This document shows positions 9,617-19,607 of a stretch of 64,000 nucleotides of DNA, one piece after another (position 1 is the first letter of the stretch; each line of letters starts with the position of its first letter). The translations under genes and the position numbers were made by a program. The stretch is from positions 372,001 to 436,000 of the forward strand of contig JALRMH010000030.1 of NCBI GenBank assembly GCA_026119935.1. Direction: 5' to 3'. The notes under the pieces are model-generated. The model made no database searches. It was given only the letters and a program-made list of their open reading frames with translations, and was not told the DNA's origin. The DNA is from Endothia cerciana. Taxonomy: Eukaryota > Ascomycota > Sordariomycetes > Diaporthales > Cryphonectriaceae.

Positions 9617-12600
9617 CGTGCTTGGATATCGAGGTGTATATAGGACAGAGAGAATGTGGAGGTAAGAGAGGTAGTGGTTGATACCCAAAACGATGTACTC
9701 GATCTAGCCGAGGGACAGAAAAGAACGACTGATGCGATTTGTGCTTGCAAACCTGTGCAGATGCTGGGCCCCGGAATATCCTCACGCACAGTACTCACGG
9801 GCTGTAAGCTCGGTCTTATAGAAGAGGGATGTTGGGCCAGCCTGCATCATCCTAGCGAGGGCGACTGGGAGGGTTCCCACGGGATGCCCACTTTGGGCCA
9901 GTTCTTCCATCAATCCTCTTCGTGGCTGCGCGGGAGTCACGGCATCTGGAGATTGCCAGGGCGAGACTCGGGGCTTTGCGACTGTAGTGGCCCCTTTTCG
10001 CACCGGAGGGGCGCAACCGAAAGGCTGAGCCCCCACGTATTGGGAGGGGGGGGGGGATGCAGCGAGATGAATGGGTTCCCACCTCCAGACGATCGATTTT
10101 CATATCGAGCCTCGAAAAGCGGAGACTCTCCTTGAACTGTGCACGGCACTCGCCGTGAGATCCACCAATGGCACGATGAGCTGGGCGCATGACGGACCCG
10201 TGCAAGAGCAAGTTCGCCGTCTCGCGTCCATGCTATCGTCCACAATGCCGCCCACCTACTTGCTAGGAACTTCTAGAGATAACAGCAGAGGCCGAGTGTG
10301 ATATTGCTGTGCGACATCGCATAGAGCTTAATGGTCAGTCCGGGACGTCCCGGAAGTTTCCCCAGGATACGGACTGGTGGCGCCGAGAAACATTTACCTA
10401 ATACGGCGGCAAACAGAACTTGACGAGGCTTCCCGCCACGAGGGCGGTAAATGGCATCGCGAAACCCCTGAATGTTTCAATGCCTGCGCTACTTCCGTAC
10501 AACATCTCAAAGAGAGTGAGTGGGCCTCTAAACTCTATCTGCTCGCTTCCGAGCTTACCCTGAACTTCTCCGAAGCTTAAGCATTTTGGCGGCGGCCTCC
10601 TGATAACCTTACCAGTTCGTACCTTAAGAGATCCTCAAAGCAGGTCATTAGAAGGGAACACTATAATTTTAGAATCCGGGTTTAAGTGGTGCATTTGGGA
10701 ATACTGCGAGGGTTGTCATACTATGTAGTTATCGTTGACTCGTTGTGGCATCGAAGGCAGTAAAAGAAACCGGGAAATGAATGCGCAAGCGACAATGGGA
10801 TCTGGAACAACTAGGTGGGGCCTGAGGCTGCTCTAGCCAATTATAAGTCTCTCCCAGCACATTGGGTTGTTTATGCTACCTATGAAACAATCCGTTAATT
10901 CAGGGCGGATCAATGGGCAGACCGGCAGACAGGAATAAGCGGGCTCATCCCTCGTCGCTGTCGGTACAACCCACAGGGATTAACTTTACCACTTTGCCAC
11001 CGAGGCTGAACCGCAAGTTATATGTGTAGCCTCGGTGGCGAAGGGGCGAGATTAATCCCTGTGGTTTGTATAGGGGACGCTGAAGCCTGGAGCGTAGTAG
11101 AGGTGGCGGGAGATCTCGTCGATAAAACAGGCAGACTTATCACCATCTTGATCCATATGCTATTATTATAGGCTGCTACTATTCAAGGTTATAAGTAAAA
11201 TCACTAACAGGGAGCCAGGATGTTGGTCATCAGCTCGGGCACTGGTTCAACTTGAGAAAATGCCTGGCACGTTGATTCTTTCGCAAAGAAACACGACTTT
11301 TCTCATGGCCACCCTAAGCGACTCAGAGATGCGCAGTAACTCCTCCTTCGCTGCTGCAGGGGTAGGCGGGTCTCCTGTGTCCTTGATCAGCAACCTTGTC
11401 TCGATGAATAAGAACAGCATGAGATCGCCAGGCGCAGAAAGCAAACTGTCCTGGGCATGCTAACACAGACATACCGTAGAGCCTGCGTGGGCAAGCTCCT
11501 TATGGTCGCCGGAGCCATTTATTATAATTGTAAAATGAGCATAGTTGATAGTATTATCTAAGAGGGGCCACTGCTGAAGCCCCAGCGTTAGTTCCATACG
11601 TCGAGCGTGAGCCAGACCCTCATGCCAAATCGCCTTGATGAACACTGCGGGAACACTCTGCTGGATTGCCCAGTTGTTTTCCGGGTCACGCACTTCAGTC
11701 CTGCACATCTCCTCCTAGCTTAAAATAATAATCATACCCACCTACACGACGCACCCAATGGCGTGGAGCTGCGGGGGCTTCCGAGTATTTCCGTACCTTC
11801 AATCCCAGCTAACTATAACAATCACCTGAGCAACCTTTGCCGACCTATCCAGTATATCACCTCATTAATAAACCAAGGCTCTCCCTACTGTTTTTTCATA
11901 GGTCGAAAAAGAGAAAGGGTGTATTCCCTTCGCCGACCTTGTGGACCTATTTCTGGTGTTCTCTAGTTCAATTATCCAGCTACTGTCGAGCCCTTTAAGA
12001 AACAGCTAGAGGTGGGTGTTGATGATGCTACAATAGGAGCCCTGGAGGCAAGTTATTTATTGGAACCGAGCAGAAAGCATACAGAATACTGGAGGGGCTG
12101 CTACGTATGGGTCAATGCACCTACAGACGGACATATTCATTCCTTTCGAGACATACGAATATTGTGATGGACAAGCGGTAGTGCCTAAAGCCCTCGAGGT
12201 CTACCTAGGCGGGCTTGGTAATATCTGTAGTCTCTCCTAGGTGTGATGGGACGTGGGATGGATTGGCGTACATCCCGATCCAGACAAGGTCCAGGGCCCA
12301 TTACAGCAGCGTCCATCACGAGATCAGCCCAAGAAAACAGGTAGCCAGCAACCATTCGACAGAATGAAAACAGCAGAGATGATACGTAGATCTGGCTCAC
12401 AAATCATACTGATCCCAAGCTTGTTCCCAGTTTAGAGTTGTTGTCTGCTCTGTTGTCATAGCACCGGGCCAAACTACTGAGATTGTTCGAGAGGCACCAA
12501 TATCTGCTACATAATATCCTCTTATTCCAGCTTATAGGAGTGACTTCGATAGGCTCACGAGCTACTCGGGTCGGTGAAAGCAGTAGCTAGCGAAAGAAGC

Positions 12601-13553
12601 CTGGATTGTTTGTCCGGAAGATAAAACAAGGCAGCCCTCACTCACAGAACTCTATAATCACCATCATCTCCAGTACCTTAGCACGCCAAACACACGATCA
12701 TCAAAATCAGAGATTCTTCGTCCGTCGGAAAACCAATTGTCTTAATACGATACTTGCAGCTGGGGAGAGATGGGGCCCGCCCTCTTCCTGGGAGGCTTTG
12801 GTGTCTGTTTGGGTATCCTGGCAGTCCGCTGCTCCTACGAGGTTGTTAGAATCAACGAGACACGACAGCATTGCATCCTGTGTGGACTGGACCTCTGCAG
12901 GTACTTGTGGTGTGGCAGCCGTCAGAGACAGCTGGTGACTGAGGAGCAGTTGCGAGTCAAATGCTTTTCACCAAGGTCTACTTCGTGGCTGGACAAGATA
13001 GTAGTAACGATTCCGAACACCAATGACAGTTCGGACAACTCAGCTTGCCAGTGAGAAAACCGTACCTCGTGGAATATTTGGCTCATCTCATAAGACAAAG
13101 TTGTATCACGTTGTGTTGCCTTGACTCTTAATCAAAGTACTGGCCCATATGAAAATGACCACATCGAAAGTAGATTAAATGTTAGGGCCTATTTTCGCAC
13201 CATATTATTGTAGAGTCGCGACATCAGTATGGCGCCTTCGGACAGAACAAATTTCAACACGCACGTAAGAACGAGACAAGCTTGGCATTCATGGGACGAT
13301 GTGCGGGACTGGAAGCCCGGAGACATGTGCTACAAAAAACGACGCAATGCGTTCAAGACGATATCAGGGGAAAGATCACTTTTCTGAGTCTATCTACCTG
13401 CTTCTGATGTGCTCCGCGCTAGCTATCGAGGTTCCGCCATATCTCAGGAACGATTTCCCCTCCAAGTACTGCGTCCGCATCATCAGCGCCGCCGCGACGG
13501 TGAAAACGTCTCATCACTAGTCGACTTATGGGGCGCAGCGACCGGGTGATCGC
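9617..13553. other. Gene-poor 3.9-kb interval
   Basis: I support no intact gene. The interval contains a guanine run at about 10045-10056, the inverted-repeat element at 10965-11070, and AT-richer sequence from roughly 10.6 to 13.3 kb. Two adjacent minus-strand open frames at 11247-11444 and 11460-11708 have protein-like composition, but no recognised family and no workable intron between them. They may be relics of a gene. The first few hundred bases are the protease promoter, with a TATA-like stretch just upstream of 9616. Confidence 0.5.
10965..11070. mobile_element. MITE-like inverted-repeat element flanked by TA
   Basis: A 106-bp imperfect palindrome. The left arm begins TACAACCCACAGGGATTAA. 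The right arm ends TTAATCCCTGTGGTTTGTA. A second inner pair, gccaccgaggct and agcctcggtggc, continues the stem around a loop of about 20 nt. Both ends carry a TA dinucleotide, which fits the target duplication of Tc1/mariner/pogo-type elements. There is no coding capacity. It is most simply a non-autonomous miniature element. Only one copy is seen here, so mobility is inferred from structure. Confidence 0.6.
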
Positions 13554-14124
13554 TTAGTAGTTGAACTGAGAGTCGTGGTCACTGGAGACATTTTCTGGTC
13601 AGCTGGTTTGATGTTGCAAAACGCGGGCGCTCCTGAGTAGCGCGCAAAAGGGTCCTTTGAACTTACGGGTGCCACTCCTCCTTGTCGCCGTACTGCTGGT
13701 CGTACAGCTTCTCGGCGTGGTGCTTCGCCTCGTACTTGGCCTTCTCGGCGTCGACGAAGTCGGCACCCTTGGTCTGCATGAGCCTCTCGGCCTCGCCAGC
13801 GGCAAGACCAGCGAGGATCTCCTTGGCAACGCCGTGGGAAACGGGCTTGCCCTCAGCGCGCTGCTTGTTCTCGTATGCACGCATGGCGGCGAAACCGGCG
13901 GCGGCACCCAGAGACTCGTTCAGGAGGGAGGCCTCGTGCTTTGGGGGGTCGCCGCTCTCCCAGGCGTCGCTCTGCTCCTTGGCGCTGCCTGTTGTGGATT
14001 GTCAGCACTGGGTGTTCCATCACGTAACGGGGACTGCAACATGTTGTTGGGCAGCGGGGGTGAGGTGTCTTGACTTGAAGACAAGGGCTCGAAGGGCAAG
14101 CATACCGAAGTCGAAGAAACCCAT
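13554..14124 (-). CDS. cipC: CipC-like antibiotic-response protein (DUF3759)
   Basis: My preferred model has three exons: 14124-14106, 13988-13667 and 13581-13554, giving 122 residues. Exon 1 is only 19 nt (MGFFDF) and splices across 117 nt. Exon 2 carries the conserved DUF3759 core: an Ala-rich helix followed by MRAYENKQRAEGKPVSH, then a helical stretch ending LYDQQYGDKEEWHP. A perfect gtaagt donor follows directly; splicing over 85 nt adds a nine-residue tail (DHDSQFNY after Pro). Without that splice, a TAA inside the donor ends the protein at 114 residues. CipC-like proteins are small, abundant cytosolic proteins induced by concanamycin and other stresses; their biochemical role is unknown. 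The start has a good context (caaaATGG), with a TATA box about 115 bp upstream. Confidence 0.85.
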
Positions 14125-14235
14125 TTTGATGGTGGCTGGATAGAGAATTGATGAAGATTTGGTGGTTTAGGCTGTTGTGAGGTTGGTTGAAGGAGGGAAA
14201 ACGGTGATGAGGCATGAGGGAGGAGGGGAAGGAGC

Positions 14236-14244
14236 TATATATAT
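14236..14244 (-). promoter_or_regulatory. TATA box of the cipC-like gene
   Basis: The minus strand reads atatatata about 115 bp upstream of the cipC ATG. It is followed by a CT-rich leader, an arrangement typical of strongly induced fungal genes. Confidence 0.55.
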
Positions 14245-15385
14245 TCGGAAGTTCCTCTCGGGGCCCCCCCCTTTCCGTGCCCTACTTGGCTGCACACCCA
14301 CCTGTGACATGTGCCGCACCCTGCGTGGTGGAGGGTGAGACGTTCGAGTGGAGGCCCGAATCGGTCCTGGTCGGTGTAAACAGATGGAAGCACTGCCCCT
14401 CTAGTTGCTACGCTGGGATGGGCAATCATGGTTTAGCTTCATGCTCATGATGAAAAGCTCAGGGATGACGCCTCAGTGGCCCCCGGCCAGTCGAAAGACG
14501 TAATGGAGGGTCCACCCCTCGCCCGTGCCACGACCTATAACGAGGCACTTTGAGGGTCGGGACGTGGAGGGACCCCTGGATGATCGTGGAGAGCTTGACC
14601 TACCCCCCTAAGCTCAACACATCATCGCCATCCCGCGGTTCCCTGCGGGAACTATTGCGGTGGGGAGGGAATGTACAAGCTGAAAGCTGAAGGTCGCTGG
14701 GGCGGTTACAGATTGTGCAAGCGTGCTTGACGCGGCCGTGTTCGTGTACGGGATAACAAGAGAGCACGAAGCTCGCCTGGCTCGGCAGACTGTGTGCCCA
14801 TCTCTGGGTTGTGAATGGATCTAGATCTGCAGCGTACAAGTTTCGAAGGGTCGTGGATCTCAGACCATGCCATCATAAAGCCTGCTATGCTACCCCTCCA
14901 AGAACCGCGCCAGGCCCCCAGACCCTATACCTGGACGGCCGACCCTCCCTGGTCGTAGCCGCCCTCGGATTAACGGCGGTAAACGGTCCTCGATGGTCCC
15001 AGAACTGGTTGGTTTTGCGAATGCGGTTATCAGCGCCTCGTGAAAGCCTGGCAGGACACTGTGGCAACAAGAGACATGTTCAACGCTTCCAGGGAATGTT
15101 GACCTGAGGCATGGCCCGTGAGGGAGCGGAGCCACGCCATGGAGGGGTAGCTCTCCGCCGGAGTGGGCCCCTGACAAGCTGGCTCTGGACCGCACTGCAT
15201 TGAGCAAGATGTGCAGTCTAAACCCACCAGGCTTATGGCTGCTGCAGCATGCAGTACTAGCCTGGACCGATGGTCCGATTTGGCAACATTGGCTGGCGGA
15301 GCTCACAGAGCTTGCTGGAACCTTTCGATTGCCCACGGGTATGGATGAAACCGTTGTGGCTGTCGAGATCTGATGAAAGGACCGG

Positions 15386-15412
15386 CCAGGACAGCCAGGA
15401 CAGCCAGGACAA
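15386..15412. repeat. Short tandem repeat, 9-bp unit ccaggacag x3
   Basis: Three consecutive 9-bp units, with the last base of the third unit changed. No coding context. Confidence 0.8.
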
Positions 15413-17524
15413 CCATGGACTTACCCAAACCGAACGTAATCCGAATGGCCATCGTTCTTCTGTTCTGTTAGTGGCTTGTTCGTACAAACCTGACGGGGTA
15501 GCCTGACGGGGTAGCACGCGCGATCATCTGGGCAGGGATCAGGGAGCTTGGGTGAGTTGATAGTAGGGCATTGGCCGGTCGTTCGCACGGATCCATATGC
15601 CGCAGATAGGTGCTCTATGCAGGGCAAGGTATGTGAATCAAGAGACACAGCCCTCGACGTGGACGAATGAGGCGCCTGAGGAATTGCCACTTGGTCCCGC
15701 GTCCCGGGTCGGTTGGCTCTCTTTGCTGCTTTTGCCCTGTTTGCACCCGCATACGGAGTGAGCTTCATTCGTGGGGTACGCGTGGAGGGGACGAAAGGCG
15801 GTGACAAGCTTCATCAAGGTTCTTGCAGACCTCGTTGGACAACGCGAGACTCCAGGGGGTGTGATTGATGTCACAGCCAGAATCAGCTCTAGCATTTGGC
15901 CCGGCCGGCGATGATAGGAGGCTGTTTCATGCGAGGCGGAACGCAACCTCGCGGAGACCAATCCAGGTGTGACGCAACCACCATGATCGTCATCCCTCAC
16001 CAAGAGCTGAACGGCGGCACTGCGAAAAACGAAGGCCTCCTCCACTCCAATTCGGGTTCCTGCCGCCCTGTCCCGGGTAGGGAACGCGGTCTCCAGCAGA
16101 ACAGGTGGCATCCGTGAAGGGGACAGGGTCGTTCAATGTCACGCTGGTCGCTTGGTCGATTGCCCCACGCAGCCGCTGGACCCCTGAGGAAATGGCCCCT
16201 CGGCCAACGAGCTTGCTTGCTTGGTACCGGCAGTCAGGGGCTACCGAGCACCGAGGTTGCAGAGCTACGTGACTTGCAGGATCGCCAATTGACTCGCTGC
16301 AGACGCCCATTGCTGCACAGCCATGCTTGGGGGCCGGCGGTACCATCGTGAGGAGGGCCACCGGACGAAGCTCAGCCATACACCTGATGCTCCACAGACG
16401 GTGGGCGATGGCACAGGTGTGACGTCCGAACGTTTCGTGTCGACTCTCGATTGATGATGGAGTTGGCCGCGGCTGACAACGTTCTCGTCCCGCAGCTTGG
16501 CAACTTGGCAACTTGGCAAGTCTTGGTTCCCGCCTCAGCCCAGCAGCCCGCTCGCTGGCTGACACCTTGGGTCGGGCTAGCCAAGCTTCTGGAACGGGTC
16601 CCTGGAGGCCTGGAGGCCTGGAGGAGAGTGCTTGACATTGACGATCATGCAAATTCCCCGGCAGACCAACGCCGATTTTGCAGTGGAAAGGATCCAGGGG
16701 GGCCAGTCACATCCTTCATGGCCGAGGATCTCCCGTAATCTGGTGACAACCCAACGCCACGGGACAGATACGTGATCTCTGGCTGACTTAGAAGCTATTC
16801 CATGCCCGAGTGGTGGCCGCGCCGACGGTCGCATGATTCCAATCCAGAATCCTGCACAGCTGCAACGCCAGACGCTCAAAATAGGCCCCTGATCTGCGAC
16901 TATGCCTTAAAGGATCATGGTGCTTGAGGACGGAGGGTTCTGTGACGACAATGACGGCTTTCAACCCTAGGGCATGAACCGATTCCAACCAAGGATTGGA
17001 AGGATGCAGCGTCTTGTGTCTCAGCCGAGCGTACTAGGATTGAAGCATCCCGCGTGTGATGATCTTAAGGATTTGACGTCGGTCTTGTTGTCAGTTCTAC
17101 GGGGGGTGTCAGCGTGCTGGTGAAGCTGACGACGGTCTCAACCCGGTGAGGTCGAGACTTGATGCCCATCCAGTGATGAAGGGTTCCCCTCATGCAGTCC
17201 TAGGAATGGCCTTTCTCAAAATCGAGGCTCCCTATCGTGCGTTACGACCACATATAGAAGACTGACTGGAGGTCGTTCGTGAAGTAGGTGCCCACTTGTA
17301 CTGCTGCTTGACAATAATGTCGACGGATGGCAATCGAGACAACGGAGGCAGAGGTCGCAATTGGCTGAGCCCCGCCTCACCCTGACTGGCTACCCCGCAA
17401 TCCAGCCTTGCATGGCGAAGTACCTTGCAGCCTTATCGCGGGTTAGAAAATTTCAGATAAGGCTTCCTTCACATGGTCCGCCAACCATTTGCTCACTGGC
17501 TTTCCACTCGCCCAACCTGCAAAG

Positions 17525-19405
17525 ATGCAGACAGCAAACCAATCATCAGATCCCGAATCAGTCCTTGCCACTGAGCCAGGCGCCATGCTGCGCCAGGACT
17601 CCCCATTTCTCAGGCCTGGTTCCGTGACCAAGGCGAACACGCTCGCAATCATCCAACTCGCCAAAGACGACCTCGTTCCTGTCTACCTGCGCGAATCGCA
17701 AGGCGAGCACGACGGCTACAGGGAAGGGCACGTCCTCAACACCCGATTCGGCTCCTTTCCACATTCCACCCTGATTGGGATACCATGGGGCTCTCAGGTC
17801 CGCGCGTCCAACGTCGACACAGGCTCGCGTGGCCGCAGAAAGAAGAACAACCAACAACAGGCCAGGAAGGAGGAGGCCTCTACACCACGCGGTGACGAGA
17901 ACACCAATGGCGAGGCAGAAGACGCCTCTGCGGGGCTGAAGCGCAAGAGGGATGTCGATGATGAGGGTGAGAAGCGAACCAGGAGCGTACCAGACGAGCC
18001 AGCGAGATCAGCTGAGGCCAGGGACAACACAGCAACTGAACAGACCCAAGCAGCACTAGAAGCACAGGCAGGCGATGTCGATACTCCAGCTCAGCAGGAT
18101 CTGGCCCAGAAGCAGAAGAATGGCAGTGCGACTGCCGCCAAGAGCGGGTTCGTCCACGTACTCCCGCCCACGCCCGAGATATGGACGAGCAGCCTTCCCC
18201 ACCGTACGCAAGTCGTCTACACCCCCGACTACAGCTATGTGCTCCAGCGGATACGGGCACGGCCGGGCACGAGACTCATCGAGGCAGGTTCCGGCTCGGG
18301 CAGCTTCACGCACGCCTCGGCGCGGGCCGTCTACGACGGCTGCACCGGCTACCACGACAACGATCCCCAGCCCACGGGTAAGGTGTTCAGCTTCGAGTTC
18401 CATGAGCAGCGCTTCGAGAAGATGAGGAAGGAACTGCAGGAGCATGGGCTGAGCCGCCTGGTCGAGCTCCATCACCGCGACGTATACAGCGAGGGCTTTC
18501 TGGTGAACGGCAAGAGCCCGGAGGCGGACGCGGTGTTTCTCGACCTGCCGGCACCGTGGCTTGCGCTGCCTCATCTGTCAAGGAGGAGACCTAAAATGGC
18601 AATGGAGATGGGCGGCGCCGAGGGTAGCGAAGATGAGTGGGTATCGCCGCTCAATCCCAACAAGAGCGCCTACATCTGCACTTTCTCGCCGTGCATCGAG
18701 CAGGTCACACGCACTGTGTCGGAGATGCGCAAGCACGGCTGGGTTGATATCGAAATGGTTGAGATTTCGCACAAGCGCGTCCAGGTGTTCCGTGAGAAGA
18801 TCGGCCTGAATATCGTCTCCGAGCGCGGTATGCAACAGGCCCCAAAGGATGTGTCGGAGGCACTGGCAAAGTTGAAAGAGATCGAGGTCAAGGCCGCGGA
18901 GCATAACGCCAAGATGATGTCCCAGCATGGCAACAAGAAGGGCGGTGATGCCGACGACGATGACGATGTCGAGGAGGACGCAAAGGCTCTAGCTCCGGCG
19001 ACCAAGATCAACGGGGCGCACGAGGTTCCAAAGGTCCAAGTTGTCGAGGAGGAGAGCAAGGACGCGGCCGTCAAGCCCTTCATGCAAGGACGGCTAGTCA
19101 CCCGCGGCGAGACGGAGATCAAGGCCCACACTTCGTACCTAGTCTTTGCCATCCTGCCGCGCGAGTGGACCGAGGAGGACGAGGCTGCTGCGGTAGCGAA
19201 GTGGCCCATCGGTAAGGAGCAGAAGGTTATTGGTGCCATGGACCGGGCATCACGGAAGCAGCAGAAGCGCGAGCAGATGCAGGGAAATCGACAGAAGAAC
19301 CACAAAGTCAAGGAGGACGGCAAGGCGAAGGGGCAGGCAAGGGTACTGAGTAAAGATGAAGATGTTACGATGGCTGGGCCCGAGACTGAGCAGTCTTCGA
19401 AGTAG
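17525..19405 (+). CDS. TRM61: tRNA (adenine-N1-)-methyltransferase catalytic subunit Trm61
   Basis: A single exon encodes 626 residues. With Trm6, this subunit forms the nuclear complex that methylates N1 of adenine 58 in the T-loop of tRNAs, including initiator tRNA. The SAM-binding fold is clear: motif I LIEAGSGSGSF near residue 250, the acidic EFHEQR strand, DVYSEGF, the diagnostic DLPAPW near residue 340, and CTFSPCIEQV beyond it. The N-terminal domain (LVPVYLRE, NTRFGSFPHSTLIG) is interrupted at roughly residues 100-205 by a charged low-complexity insert with KKNN and KRKRD clusters, probably disordered and a possible nuclear signal. A second acidic insert and a Lys/Gln-rich tail explain the length compared with yeast Gcd14 (about 380). 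The ATG at 17525 is used because the upstream extension in this frame begins only at a TTG. Confidence 0.9.
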   Translation: MQTANQSSDPESVLATEPGAMLRQDSPFLRPGSVTKANTLAIIQLAKDDLVPVYLRESQGEHDGYREGHVLNTRFGSFPHSTLIGIPWGSQVRASNVDTGSRGRRKKNNQQQARKEEASTPRGDENTNGEAEDASAGLKRKRDVDDEGEKRTRSVPDEPARSAEARDNTATEQTQAALEAQAGDVDTPAQQDLAQKQKNGSATAAKSGFVHVLPPTPEIWTSSLPHRTQVVYTPDYSYVLQRIRARPGTRLIEAGSGSGSFTHASARAVYDGCTGYHDNDPQPTGKVFSFEFHEQRFEKMRKELQEHGLSRLVELHHRDVYSEGFLVNGKSPEADAVFLDLPAPWLALPHLSRRRPKMAMEMGGAEGSEDEWVSPLNPNKSAYICTFSPCIEQVTRTVSEMRKHGWVDIEMVEISHKRVQVFREKIGLNIVSERGMQQAPKDVSEALAKLKEIEVKAAEHNAKMMSQHGNKKGGDADDDDDVEEDAKALAPATKINGAHEVPKVQVVEEESKDAAVKPFMQGRLVTRGETEIKAHTSYLVFAILPREWTEEDEAAAVAKWPIGKEQKVIGAMDRASRKQQKREQMQGNRQKNHKVKEDGKAKGQARVLSKDEDVTMAGPETEQSSK

Positions 19406-19607
19406 GGCGAGGCAACCAACTCCTGGATATATTAGATTCTGGACAAGTGGATGATACCCGCACAGCTCAAAGATCAGCAGATAATCCATGGTCCGCCTCA
19501 TGTGGTCGTCCCCCGTCCTTTCCGAGTTCTTTATTATCCCGCCCCTCGGCAATGCCACGCTCCCTGCCTATGAGGCTCTCTCCGACCAGATGGTATACTC
19601 GAAAGCT

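Larger units (their letters stand above)
14125..17524. other. 3.4-kb interval without a supported gene
   Basis: The left 300 bp are the cipC promoter and the right end is the TRM61 leader. Several overlapping open frames (for example 15990-16652, minus, 220 codons) are rich in Arg, Ser and Cys and have no conserved motif, as expected of noncoding GC-rich DNA. Short direct repeats occur at 15386-15412 and around 16494-16519. Confidence 0.5.

Noticed and set aside
11247..11708. Two adjacent minus-strand frames with protein-like composition
   Set aside because: They cannot be joined by a workable intron (only 24 nt lie between them) and match no family I recognise. Noted in the interval entry as possible relics.
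15990..16652. 220-codon minus-strand open frame
   Set aside because: No motif, heavily overlapped by other open frames of equal quality, composition of noncoding DNA.
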